Positions 24,968 through 33,542 of a stretch of DNA of 45,197 bases are shown here, one piece after another. The stretch comes from Opitutus sp. (GTDB lineage Bacteria > Verrucomicrobiota > Verrucomicrobiia > Opitutales > Opitutaceae): assembly GCA_009695305.1 (NCBI GenBank), contig SIBG01000029.1, positions 1 to 45,197 of the forward strand, read 5' to 3'. The translations under genes and the position numbers were made by a program. Position 1 is the first letter of the stretch; each line of letters starts with the position of its first letter. The notes under the pieces were generated by a model that saw only the letters and a list, made by a program, of their open reading frames with translations, had not been told where the DNA came from and ran no database searches.

Positions 24968-25729
24968 CTACGTCCGCAGGTAGCTCGCGCCGTTTACGTC
25001 GATGATGCAGCCGGTCATGGTCGCCGGAGCGTCGAGCGCGCAGAAGACGGCGGCGCGGGCGATTTCCTCGGGGCGCGCGACGCGGCCGAGGGGATGTTGG
25101 GCGAGGATTTCCGCAGCGCGCGGGCCGTGGATGAACTCGGCGGCCATATCGGTCTCCACCCAGCCGGGCGCGAGGCAGTATACATAGACGCCCTGCGGCG
25201 CGAGATTCTGGGCGAGGGACTGGCTGAGCGAGTTGAGGCCGGCCTTGCTCGCCCCGTAGGCGGGGGCGTTGGGCTCGCCGCGAAACGCGCCGCGCGAGGA
25301 AATGTTCACGATGCGGCCACCGCCCGCGGCGGCCATGGCGTTGGCCGCGAGGTGGGAGAGGTTGGCGGGGCCAAAGAGATTGGTGGCGAGGGTTTGCTGC
25401 CAGGCGGCCTGCCACGCGGCGTAGTCCGTCGTGAGCGGCGCGTGGTAGGTGTAGGTGCCGGCGTTGTTCACCACGACATTGATGTGGCCGAAGGCGGCCG
25501 TCACCTCAGCCCAGAGGCGGGCGATGTCACTCGCGTTGGCCATGTCCGCGGCAAAGAGCGCGTGGCCCGCCCCCGGCAGCGCGGCGAGCGCAGCCTCGGC
25601 GGCGGCGCGGTTTTTCTGGAAATGGATCGCGACGCGGCAGCCACGGTCGGCGAGTTGCTCCGCGATGGCGCGGCCGATGCCGCGCGAGGCGCCGGTGACG
25701 AGGGCGGTGAGGCGGGGCGGGGTGGTCAT
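24968..25729 (-). CDS. short-chain dehydrogenase/reductase (FabG-like)
   Basis: A 253-residue classical SDR. The NAD(P)-binding motif TGASRGIG is at 12-19, NNAG at 88-91, and the catalytic Ser-Tyr-Lys at Ser144, Tyr158 and Lys162 in YGASK. The PGWVETDM segment and the C-terminal TGCIIDVNGASYLRT are typical of FabG-like 3-oxoacyl reductases. It reduces or oxidises a keto/hydroxyl group in the cytoplasm with NAD(P). It stands alone, so the substrate is open; it is not in a fatty-acid cluster. Confidence 0.9.
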   Translation of the reverse strand: MTTPPRLTALVTGASRGIGRAIAEQLADRGCRVAIHFQKNRAAAEAALAALPGAGHALFAADMANASDIARLWAEVTAAFGHINVVVNNAGTYTYHAPLTTDYAAWQAAWQQTLATNLFGPANLSHLAANAMAAAGGGRIVNISSRGAFRGEPNAPAYGASKAGLNSLSQSLAQNLAPQGVYVYCLAPGWVETDMAAEFIHGPRAAEILAQHPLGRVARPEEIARAAVFCALDAPATMTGCIIDVNGASYLRT

Positions 25730-25823
25730 GCGCGGACGTTAGTGGAGGAGGTGGCGGCGGGAAGGCAGAAAATTCCCACGGCGCGGCGCGCGACCAACAG
25801 TGGCCCGCGATGTTGCGGATATC

Positions 25824-26027
25824 TTATCTGTTCGGGGCGCGCGGGGAACCGAGCGCGAACTCGGTGAAATCGTTGACGACGCCCTCGTGCGGGCGGTCTT
25901 GCAGGTAAATCTGGAGGATGCGGGCGTGCTCGTAGTCGCTGGTCGGGAAAATCTTCGGCGGCACTCCCGGCAGGAAGATTCCGGTGTAGGCCCGGTGCCG
26001 GTCGACGAGGCGGCGGATAACGATCAT
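25824..26027 (-). CDS. small hypothetical protein
   Basis: A 67-residue frame (MIVIRRLVDRHRAYTGIFLP...) with balanced amino-acid use and no low complexity, unlike the shadow frames around it. I do not recognise a family. It has no signal peptide or membrane helix. It ends 94 bases before the short-chain dehydrogenase start and begins 52 bases past the oxygenase stop, on the same strand as both. It may be a small cytoplasmic protein or a remnant of a longer gene. Confidence 0.4.
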   Translation of the reverse strand: MIVIRRLVDRHRAYTGIFLPGVPPKIFPTSDYEHARILQIYLQDRPHEGVVNDFTEFALGSPRAPNR

Positions 26028-26079
26028 CGAGAAAGCGAATCCGGCTGGCGATTTTTCGCCAGCGGGAAGCGCGCGCCTC

Positions 26080-26697
26080 TCAGCTCCAGTTATAGTTAAA
26101 GCTGATACTAATGCGCTCCTCGGCGGCGCGGTTGGCGGCGACCTCGTGACGGAGCCAGCTTTCGAAGAGGAGCACGTGGCCCGCCTCGGCCGGGAAGGTG
26201 AGATGGGGGCGGTTCGCGGCGCGGGCGTCGGGGAGTTTCGGCGGTGCCGCCATGAACTTGCTCAGGCGCGGATCCTCGAATTTGAGCCCGGGACAGCCGC
26301 GCGGCGTGACGACGTAGTAGGTGCCACTGATGAACGAAAGCGGATGCAGGTGCAGCGAGTGCGCGGCGGTCTCAGGCATGATGTTGACCCAGCAGTCGGT
26401 CATCCGGATCGAGCGGCCGCGGAGATCCATCTCGAGCGTGCGGGCGAAGGCGCGGACGTGGCGCGTGAGTTTTTTTTCGAGGGCGGTGAACGTGCTGGAG
26501 AACCGGTGAAGCTCGTTCATCGAGGCGTAGCTCGTGTAGCCACCGGGATAATTCTTGGCGGACCAGCGGCGGCCCGCGGCGTCGAAGTCGCGGAGTTTGC
26601 GGCATTCATCGGCGAGGTCGGCGTTCAGCCGCGCGAGCCCGGTGGGCTGGAGCGGCTCACGGTAGATGAAGGTGGGAAAGCAGGCGCGCGTCGGCAT
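26080..26697 (-). CDS. 2OG-Fe(II) oxygenase-like protein (TIGR02466 type)
   Basis: A 205-residue protein. The C-terminal half carries the pattern of the putative 2OG-Fe(II) oxygenase family TIGR02466: SLHLHPLSFISGTYYV (His116, His118), then AEAGHVLLFESWLRHEV with His184, and ERISISFNYNW with Arg195 as likely 2-oxoglutarate contact. Members are thought to be non-haem iron dioxygenases of unknown substrate, common in marine bacteria and phage. The N-terminal half (FPTFIYREPLQPTGLARLN) is the usual lead-in. ATG 26697 fits. The substrate is unknown and the neighbours give no clue. Confidence 0.78.
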   Translation of the reverse strand: MPTRACFPTFIYREPLQPTGLARLNADLADECRKLRDFDAAGRRWSAKNYPGGYTSYASMNELHRFSSTFTALEKKLTRHVRAFARTLEMDLRGRSIRMTDCWVNIMPETAAHSLHLHPLSFISGTYYVVTPRGCPGLKFEDPRLSKFMAAPPKLPDARAANRPHLTFPAEAGHVLLFESWLRHEVAANRAAEERISISFNYNWS

Positions 26698-26763
26698 CGG
26701 CGGAAAAATAAAATCGTGGCAACGGGAGAAAGCGGCAACCGAACGGAGCGAAGGGCGGGCGCC

Positions 26764-28269
26764 TCACCGCACGCCGCCCATGAGTTTTTTCACCCACGGG
26801 ACGAGGGCGAAGAGCACGACGGTGCAGCCGCCGACGATGAGGGCTTGGTGCCAGAAGAAGGTGGCGAGCTGGTCGGCGTTGTCGCTCTTGAACTCGCCGG
26901 CGAGGACGCCGGCGAGTTTGTTGCCGAGCGCCGCGGCGAGGAACCAAATGCCCATCACGAGGCCGACGAGGCGTTGGGGGGCGAGCTTGGTCATCGTCGA
27001 GAGGCCGACGGGGCTGAGGAGCATTTCCCCGATGGTTTGGAGGAAGAACAGACCGACGAGCCACAGGGGGCCGACTTTGCCGCCGGCGGTGAGTTTGGCG
27101 GCGGGGACCATCAGCACGAAGGAGAGGCTGACAAAGAGCAGGCCGAGCGCGAACTTCACGGGGCTGGAGGGTTGTTTCGAGCCGAGCGTGATCCAAAGCC
27201 ACGCGAAGATGGGGGCGAGGAGGATGACCCAGATCGAGTTCACGGACTGCCACCACGAGGAGGGGAAGGACTGACCGAAGGCGACATTGTTCGTGAGGCG
27301 GTCGGCGAAGAGGGAGATGGTGGAGCCGGTTTGCTCGAAGATGGCCCAGAAGATCTCGGCGGCGAAAAAGAAAACGAGAATGGCCGCGAGGCGTTTGCTG
27401 TCCTGGTCGGGGCGGAAGGCAAAGTAGAGGATCGCGGCGACTTGCAGCGCGAAGAGCAGGTAAACGAGCGCGGGATATTGGTCGCTGGCTTTCATCGCGG
27501 CGATGAGGGCGAAGGAGGCGAGAGCGACGAGCGCGAGTTTGCCCCAGGGGCGCGAGCCGTCGACTTCGGGGGCGGGGGCGGCGCCGACGTGGGCCAGGCG
27601 TTCACGTTGGAGCAGATAAACGACGAGGCCGAAGGTCATGCCGACACCGGCGGCGCCGAAGCCCCAGTGCCAGCTGTGCACCGGATTGATCCCCCAGGCG
27701 GTGAGGCGGGCTTTCCAGCCGTCGCTTTGGGCGAGGTAGCCGGTGACGAGCGGGGAGAGGAAGGCGCCGATGTTGATCCCCATGTAGAAAATCGAAAATC
27801 CGGCGTCGCGGCGTTCGTCGGTGGGGCGGTAGAGGCTGCCGACCATCGTGGAGATGTTGGGCTTGAGCAGGCCGGTGCCGAGGGCGATGAGCACGAGGCC
27901 GGTGTAGAAAGTTACGAGCGAGCCGACGGCCATGGTGTAGTGGCCGGTGGCGATGACGATGCCGCCGACCAGGACCGCCCGGCGCGCGCCGATGAAGTTG
28001 TCGGCGATGAAGCCGCCGAGGATCGAGAGCAGATAAACGCTCATCGTATAGGTGCCGTAGATGGCGGCGGCTTTTTTCGTCTCGAAGCCGAGGCCGCCCT
28101 CCGCCGCGGTTTTCACCATGAAGAGCATGAGCAGCGCCCGCATGCCGTAGTAAGAGAAACGCTCCCACATCTCGGTGAAAAAGAGCGTGGTGAGGCCGCG
28201 GGGATGGCCACCGAGGCCGCCGGTTTCGTGGAGCGCGAGGGGAGGGGAGGGATCAGGGTTGGAACTCAT
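26764..28269 (-). CDS. POT family proton-dependent oligopeptide transporter
   Basis: A 501-residue inner-membrane symporter of the POT/PTR family that imports di- and tripeptides with protons. The signature ExxERFxYYG is intact (Glu33, Glu36, Arg37, Phe38 in FFTEMWERFSYYG). Other landmarks are GGFIADNFIGARRAVLVGG near 85, GTGLLKPNISTMVGSLY near 125 and FYMGINIGAFLSPLV near 150, all in family order. Length and about 14 membrane helices are normal. ATG 28269 (MSSNPDPS) precedes the usual cytoplasmic lead-in. It lies 66 bases upstream of the oxygenase-like gene on the same strand, so the two may be co-transcribed. Confidence 0.94.
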   Translation of the reverse strand: MSSNPDPSPPLALHETGGLGGHPRGLTTLFFTEMWERFSYYGMRALLMLFMVKTAAEGGLGFETKKAAAIYGTYTMSVYLLSILGGFIADNFIGARRAVLVGGIVIATGHYTMAVGSLVTFYTGLVLIALGTGLLKPNISTMVGSLYRPTDERRDAGFSIFYMGINIGAFLSPLVTGYLAQSDGWKARLTAWGINPVHSWHWGFGAAGVGMTFGLVVYLLQRERLAHVGAAPAPEVDGSRPWGKLALVALASFALIAAMKASDQYPALVYLLFALQVAAILYFAFRPDQDSKRLAAILVFFFAAEIFWAIFEQTGSTISLFADRLTNNVAFGQSFPSSWWQSVNSIWVILLAPIFAWLWITLGSKQPSSPVKFALGLLFVSLSFVLMVPAAKLTAGGKVGPLWLVGLFFLQTIGEMLLSPVGLSTMTKLAPQRLVGLVMGIWFLAAALGNKLAGVLAGEFKSDNADQLATFFWHQALIVGGCTVVLFALVPWVKKLMGGVR

Positions 28270-28433
28270 GTGGCGCGAGCGTGCGGTGTGCGGGGAGACG
28301 GGCAATCGCGAAAAATAGTGAGGTGCGGTCCGACCCCTCACGGGGTGGAGTCCTGTGCGTGAGCGCAGGGTGGCTGCGATCCTGCCGCCTCCCGGAACTC
28401 ACGCTCAGGGCTCCAGTTTCCTGGCGGCCCGGC

Positions 28434-29366
28434 CTACGATTTTTTCTTGGCGGGGGTCTTCGGGACGGGGGCGGGCTTGACGACCTTCTCCTTCGCGGCC
28501 TTGGCCTGTTTTTCCAAATCTTGTTTCACGCGCTCCTGCTCCTCGCGGTTGATGTCCTTGGTGTCGTCGGTGGTTTCGCGCCGGGCCAGCGGGTCGCGGC
28601 GGAGCGTGGGCCCCACGACGCGTTCGACGCGACGGAAGATGACGCGGGCGCGGGCGGCGCGCATCACATTAACGTGGTGCTCGATGATGACTTTTGAACG
28701 GCGCGTGATTTCGTGCGTGGTGAATTGCACGCCGCCGCCCCGGCGGCCGGGGCGCACGCGGCCCGTGATTTCCAAGGCGGCGGTGATCGCCGCCGTCTGG
28801 CCGCCGATGGCGGTGAAGCTCACGTCGCCTTCTTCGGTAGCGCTGGCGAAGACGGCGTTGCCATTGGGATTGAGGCGATAGGCGTGGCGGAACGTCGTGC
28901 CGCGGATGCCGGCGGCGCCGACGGGCGTGTTGATCGTGTGCGTCGAACCGGCGCGCAGCGAGAGGACGTGCCCGGTGAGCTCGCCGTGGGTCAGGCGAAG
29001 CTTCGTGGAGGATTTGGTCGGCTCCTTTTCCAGTTTGCTCATGGCGAGTTCGTCCCCCGGAAACGGCTCCTGCAAAAATTCGTCGATTGATACTTCGGTG
29101 TCAGCGCCGAGGCGGATGGCCGCGCCGTTGGAAAATACGAGGACGATGCTTGCCTCGACGCCGGTCTTGACGGTGTAGCCCTGGGAGAGGAGATCGTCGT
29201 TGTGCAGCGGTGTGACCGATTGGTTGGCCCGGCTGACGGCGTTGACGTCGCCGATGACGCGCGCGGCCCTGATCTGGCCGAGATTGGCCGATGGGTCGGC
29301 CGCGCGGAGCACGGCGGCGAGCAGGCCGGCGACCACGCCGACCCGCAGCAGTGAAAGGAGGCGCAT
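28434..29366 (-). CDS. secreted FecR-domain protein
   Basis: A 310-residue exported protein with a signal peptide (residues 1-22, VVAGLLAAVLRAA). Residues 35-170 read as a FecR domain (PF04773): VIGDVNAVSRANQSVTPL, GYTVKTGVEASIVLVFSNGAAIRLGADTEV and TPVGAAGIRGTTFRHAYR. The C-terminal third is highly charged, with Arg-rich helices and a tail rich in Lys, Pro and Ala (KTPAKKKS). Classical FecR transmits signals to FecI sigma factors, but no sigma or TonB gene is near and there is no inner-membrane helix after the signal. A structural or envelope-binding role is more likely. ATG 29366 begins the signal peptide. It lies 73 bases after the pectate lyase. Confidence 0.82.
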   Translation of the reverse strand: MRLLSLLRVGVVAGLLAAVLRAADPSANLGQIRAARVIGDVNAVSRANQSVTPLHNDDLLSQGYTVKTGVEASIVLVFSNGAAIRLGADTEVSIDEFLQEPFPGDELAMSKLEKEPTKSSTKLRLTHGELTGHVLSLRAGSTHTINTPVGAAGIRGTTFRHAYRLNPNGNAVFASATEEGDVSFTAIGGQTAAITAALEITGRVRPGRRGGGVQFTTHEITRRSKVIIEHHVNVMRAARARVIFRRVERVVGPTLRRDPLARRETTDDTKDINREEQERVKQDLEKQAKAAKEKVVKPAPVPKTPAKKKS

Positions 29367-29439
29367 GCGGAATCGTTTGTGAGCGGCCGCCGCCTTGGCA
29401 AGGCAAGTCGCACGGCGGACGGTTGGTCCGCGGCGAAAA

Positions 29440-30747
29440 CTACTTGACCGGAAAATCCTTCGCCCACGTGGCGTAGCGGTCGAGGGCGCGCTTGGGGCCG
29501 TCGCCGAACCAGCCGTAGCCGTTGCGGCGCTCCTGCGAAATTTCCTCGACGTGGTCGTGGATCGATTTGTCGCGGTCGCCGAAGAGCGGTCGGTCGGTGC
29601 CGATCTGGGAGTAGCGCGGCCAGGTCGGACCGGCGCCGGGCGCGGCGAGCAGCGCCCGGCCACTGCCGTCCGGCGCAGGGCGAAACGCGACGTCGCGCAG
29701 CGCCGTCTTTTCAAACCACGCCGCGGCGGCCTGCACGGCGGCGACCACTTCGGGTGTCGGGCGGCGCAGCGACATCAGGAAGATTGCGAGGCCGGCGCTT
29801 TCGCCGCCCGCCTGCGATGGCATCTCGTAGTTGCGCGCGGACGTGGGCGCGAGCGTGAGCATATCGTGCTGCTGGCACCAGACCGTGCGACGGCCAGCAG
29901 CGACAATCTGGGTTTGCAGAATGCATCGGAGTCCGCGCTGGGCGGCCGCGGCGGCGCGGGCGCGCGGTTCGGCGGGCACAAAAATAAATTCGCTTTTTCC
30001 ATCGGCGATGTCGTGGAGGAGCGTGAGGATGTTGACGATCGCGCCGTCGTTAAAGGTGATCGCGTCGTGGTAGCCGCCATCGAGGGGATAGACCTGCGGC
30101 CAGCCGCCGTTGGGATACTGGGCGGCGATGATGTAGTCGAGGCCCCGCATAAAGGAGGTGCGCCAGGCGGTGCTGGTCTTTTCATCGGCGGCGGTGACGA
30201 CTTTGGCGAGGAAGCGGAGTTCGGAGATCGTGGCGTCGTTGTCGAAGGTGCCGATGTAGCTCCAGTGCGACTCGGCGGGCGAGTCGTGGTCGCCAGACGC
30301 GAGAAATCGCGAGGTGTTGTCGTGCGAGTAGCCTTCGCCGGGCGCCCGCGCGTGATCGGTGGGATTAAGATTTTTGCTCCAGCCGCCCGCAGGAGTCTGA
30401 AAGGTGATGAGGTGGTCGGCGCGGCGGCGGGCGTCGTCCCCGGCATACCAGGCAGCGGGCGAATTGAGGGGCATGGGGCGTGCGCCGCGGGCCTCGGGCG
30501 GCACGGGCGCCTCCTTCACGCCGGATTTTTTTCGTTCGTCCGCGAGGAGTTTTTGATCGGCGGCGCGCTGTTTGATGGAACGTCCGAGGTAATCACGCCA
30601 CGCGGGCTGCTGCGCCGAGGGGAGTGAGGCGATGCGTTCAACGGTGAGTGGCAGCGAGGGCGGATTTGTGCCGACGACGGCCGCGGACAGCGCGGACGCG
30701 GCGAGGGCCGCGGCGAGCCGGAGCGGGGGGAGAGTTTTGGCGTTCAT
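29440..30747 (-). CDS. secreted pectate lyase, PL10 family
   Basis: A 435-residue exported polysaccharide lyase. A signal peptide covers about residues 1-25. The PL10 signatures are GGWSKNLNPTDHAR near 122, GTFDNDATISELRFLAKV near 165-182, AAQYPNGGWPQVYPL near 208-222, YHDAITFNDGAIVNIL near 226, WCQQHD near 294 and GYGWFGDGPKRAL near the end. These enzymes cleave polygalacturonate by beta-elimination, using calcium. The unsaturated products feed 2-keto-3-deoxygluconate, which KdgT at 3286-4236 would import, although the two genes are 26 kb apart. Confidence 0.92.
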   Translation of the reverse strand: MNAKTLPPLRLAAALAASALSAAVVGTNPPSLPLTVERIASLPSAQQPAWRDYLGRSIKQRAADQKLLADERKKSGVKEAPVPPEARGARPMPLNSPAAWYAGDDARRRADHLITFQTPAGGWSKNLNPTDHARAPGEGYSHDNTSRFLASGDHDSPAESHWSYIGTFDNDATISELRFLAKVVTAADEKTSTAWRTSFMRGLDYIIAAQYPNGGWPQVYPLDGGYHDAITFNDGAIVNILTLLHDIADGKSEFIFVPAEPRARAAAAAQRGLRCILQTQIVAAGRRTVWCQQHDMLTLAPTSARNYEMPSQAGGESAGLAIFLMSLRRPTPEVVAAVQAAAAWFEKTALRDVAFRPAPDGSGRALLAAPGAGPTWPRYSQIGTDRPLFGDRDKSIHDHVEEISQERRNGYGWFGDGPKRALDRYATWAKDFPVK

Positions 30748-30947
30748 GGCGGAGTTTCCGCCGCGAGACGCGGCGGACGCGGGTCCGTTGCGGAGGGAAG
30801 CAAACGAGGGGGTGAAGTCGAATCGCGACTTGAGCCAAATCAGGCGGGGCGGCCCGCGGGAAAATTTTCCGGCGTGGCGGCCGAAGTGAAAAGTGGCGGC
30901 GCTCGATCCCGGCGTTGACGCTTAGGGTTGCCGGTGACCGATGGAAG

Positions 30948-31340
30948 TCACGCCGGCTTCGCGTCGGGTGGGCCGGGGCGCGCGAGGACTTCGTCGATGG
31001 TCTGCAGAAATTCCGCGGACGTGAACGGTTTCGCGAGCGTGCGCTGGGCGCCGAGTTTCCCGGCGAGTTGGAGATACAGGGAGGAATTGTCGATGCCGCC
31101 CGACATGGCGATGATGCGGAGGTCGGGCGATTCGCGCCGGAGCTGCATCATGGTTTCGATGCCTTCCTGGCCAGGCATGATGAGGTCGGTGATGACAAGG
31201 TCCACGGGAGTGGCGCGGAAAATGTCGACGCCCTCTTTTCCCTCCGAAGCCTGGTAGACGGTGTGCCCGGCATAGCCCAGGGTCTTGGCTAGGATGGCGC
31301 GGAGCGAAGGGTCGTCGTCGATGAGAAGGATGCAGGCCAT
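30948..31340 (-). CDS. single-domain (CheY-like) response regulator
   Basis: A 130-residue receiver domain without an output domain. The acidic pocket is Asp8-Asp9, the phosphorylation site Asp52 in VITDLIMPG, the switch Ser80 in IIAMSGG and Lys104 in LAKPF. It can be phosphorylated by a histidine kinase and pass the phosphate or signal on by protein contact. It is 160 bases past the propeller gene and the nearest kinase is encoded at 33543-34952. Pairing is therefore possible but not proven, since that kinase also has a better candidate at 36810-38207. Confidence 0.92.
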   Translation of the reverse strand: MACILLIDDDPSLRAILAKTLGYAGHTVYQASEGKEGVDIFRATPVDLVITDLIMPGQEGIETMMQLRRESPDLRIIAMSGGIDNSSLYLQLAGKLGAQRTLAKPFTSAEFLQTIDEVLARPGPPDAKPA

Positions 31341-31500
31341 GGACGTTGTGGTGTTGGGCGGAGCGTGACCGGCGAGCGGCCGGGACGGGCAGAGATTCCG
31401 GGAGAGGCGTGATCTTGTCGCGCAAGAAAAACACGTAGCGGGTTTGGAATACCCACCCGGCTGGCGTGCGGCGCACCGCGATCGGGATCCGCGGGCCGAA

Positions 31501-33528
31501 TCAGGGCACGACGTAAACTTCCACGAGCGCCTCGCCCGTCGTATCGCCCACCCCGGAGACCTTGATCGTGTAGCTCCCGCTGCCGAGCGAGACCAGTGCA
31601 GCGCAGTCGGCGCTGCCCTCCGCGAAGGCGAACGCGCCGGCGCGGCGCGCCGCGCCGGCTAGGTCGCCCTTCAAACCTTCGGAGATCCAGCCGGTGTTGT
31701 TGCGGATGGGCGTGCCATCGCCCGCGAAGACCGTCAGCGTGGGCTGGACGAGTGCGCCGGTGACGTTGAAACCCGCGAGGCCGGGTCCGACCGCGCGCAC
31801 CAGGACGTTCATCGCGCCGTCGCCGTTGATCACGAGCCCGGCAATGAGCACATTGGCGCCGGTGCCGACATGGCCGCGGGTGGAGAGATTGACCAGCCGC
31901 GCATTCGGCGTGCTGCTGGCGGCGTCATACGCTTCGACGAGGGCGACGCCCGCGCCGCCGTCGGCGCTGTCGATCAACGTGGTGTAGGCGCCGGGCTGGA
32001 GCGTGGCGACGACCACGGCGTCTTTGCTGTTCTCCGGCAAAGGGAACGCGCCGGCGGCAACTGTGGTGTCCACGATCTGCAGTTTTTTTCCGTCGTCGCA
32101 CCAGTTGTTGTTCGTGAGCAGGGTGGCGCCGGAGGCCGAGGCCTTGAGCGTGATCGTCGGATCGGCGAGGGAACCGGGCACGAAGAGTTGCTCCAAGGTG
32201 GGGCCGACGGCCCGGAGGAGGAAAGTTTTTGGGGCGGTGCCCTGCACGACGAGGCCGGCGATCAGGATGGCGCCATTGCCCGCCGGGCCGCGCGTGGCCA
32301 GGTTGATGAGCCGCGCACCAGTGCCCTGCGCGGGTGCCGTGCCCCGATGAGCCGCATCGCGATGCAGCATCGGCCAGTGCCCGTAAGTCGACAGCGGCGA
32401 AACGGGCGCGGTCGTGCCGTTGAGCGAGTAGAGTTTTCCGTCGAGCGAGCCGACGTAGATGGATCCATCCGCGGCGATGACCGGCGAGGATTCGACGTAG
32501 TCGAGGGTGGGAAAATTCCACTTGGGCGTGCCGTCGGAATTAAGCGCGTGGACGAGGCCGTCGTCCCCACCGAAAATGATGGTGCCGTCGGCGCGCACCG
32601 CCGCCGAGGAGACCACGGCGCGACCGGCGGAGACCTTCCATTTGGTGGTGCCGTCGGGATTGATCGCGTAGAAAAACTTGTCGTTCGAGCCGACGTAGAT
32701 GGTGCCGTCGGCACCGATGACGGGTGAGGCGTCGATCGCGGCGCCGGTGGCATATTTCCAGCGGACCGCGCCGTCCGCCGCGACCGCATAGAGCCGGCTG
32801 TCTTCCGAGCCGATATAGACCGTGCCATCCGCGCCGATCGCCGGGGAGGAAAGCACCGCGGCACCGGTGGCGACGCGCCACTTCTCCGTGCCATCGGGCC
32901 GGACCCCGTAGATGTTGGTATCCCACGAGCCAAAATAAATGCTGCCGTCGGCCGCGACCGCCGGCGAGGAATCCACCCAGTTGCCGGTGGGGAATTTCCA
33001 GCGTTCCAGGCCGTCGGCGCCCACCGCGTGCAGCGCCGAATCGCCGGCCCCGAAGTAAATGGTGCCGTCCCCGCCGATCGCCGGCGAGCTGTAGATATAC
33101 GAGGAAGTTTCGAACACCCATTTCCGGGTGCCGTCGGGATTGATCGCGTAGAGTTTGCCGTCCCAGCAGCCGACATAGACGGTGCCGTTGGGCGCGATCG
33201 CCGGCGAGGAGTCCACCCAGTCGGTGGTCGAAAACAGTGGCCACTTTTGCGAGCCGTCGCGTTTGATCGCCAGGACGAGGCCGCGCGAGGGCGTGGTGTT
33301 GAGCCGGACGCCGACGTAAACCGTGCCGTCCGGTCCAACCGCCGGCGACGATTGGACGAAGCCGGTCGTGGAGTAAGCCCAGCGGAGACTCCCGTCGGCC
33401 TGCGCCTGCAGCCGGGCGCTGGCCGCGGCTAACCCGATGGCAGCAGCGAACCACCGGGCCGTGGGGCCGGAGATCACGTGACGAAGAAAGGCTTGGAGGA
33501 AAAAAAATATCACAGCAGGCGCCACCAC
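31501..33528 (-). CDS. secreted PQQ-type beta-propeller protein with two C-terminal repeat domains
   Basis: A 675-residue exported protein. After a signal peptide (AAAIGLAAASARLQA), residues 45-390 hold eight repeats of about 40 residues, each with SSPAIGADGTIYVG and a KLYAINPDG strand, the pattern of a PQQ/pyrrolo-quinoline-type eight-bladed propeller. Residues 395-530 and 545-675 are two copies of a domain with ARLVNLSTRG and VLIAGLVI...VRAVGP that I associate with secreted verrucomicrobial proteins. It probably binds ligands or scaffolds at the cell surface; quinone cofactor residues are not evident. The start is GTG (33528) or GTG 33477, which gives a more compact signal peptide. It ends the leftward cassette that includes the kinase. 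Confidence 0.82.
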   Translation of the reverse strand: MVAPAVIFFFLQAFLRHVISGPTARWFAAAIGLAAASARLQAQADGSLRWAYSTTGFVQSSPAVGPDGTVYVGVRLNTTPSRGLVLAIKRDGSQKWPLFSTTDWVDSSPAIAPNGTVYVGCWDGKLYAINPDGTRKWVFETSSYIYSSPAIGGDGTIYFGAGDSALHAVGADGLERWKFPTGNWVDSSPAVAADGSIYFGSWDTNIYGVRPDGTEKWRVATGAAVLSSPAIGADGTVYIGSEDSRLYAVAADGAVRWKYATGAAIDASPVIGADGTIYVGSNDKFFYAINPDGTTKWKVSAGRAVVSSAAVRADGTIIFGGDDGLVHALNSDGTPKWNFPTLDYVESSPVIAADGSIYVGSLDGKLYSLNGTTAPVSPLSTYGHWPMLHRDAAHRGTAPAQGTGARLINLATRGPAGNGAILIAGLVVQGTAPKTFLLRAVGPTLEQLFVPGSLADPTITLKASASGATLLTNNNWCDDGKKLQIVDTTVAAGAFPLPENSKDAVVVATLQPGAYTTLIDSADGGAGVALVEAYDAASSTPNARLVNLSTRGHVGTGANVLIAGLVINGDGAMNVLVRAVGPGLAGFNVTGALVQPTLTVFAGDGTPIRNNTGWISEGLKGDLAGAARRAGAFAFAEGSADCAALVSLGSGSYTIKVSGVGDTTGEALVEVYVVP

Positions 33529-33542
33529 TCAACCGGGCGTGA

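Noticed and set aside
28317..28433. GC-rich segment with ACCCC/GGGGT and other small stems after the FecR gene
   Set aside because: Possibly another repeat, but the pairing is weak and I could not define its ends.
30859..30870. GGAAAATTTTCC, also seen with one extra A at 41563-41575
   Set aside because: Short palindromes at unrelated gene ends; two occurrences do not show a motif.
32450..33390. Regular 120-bp repeats as a CRISPR array
   Set aside because: They are propeller blades in a continuous reading frame; units are too long and there are no spacers.
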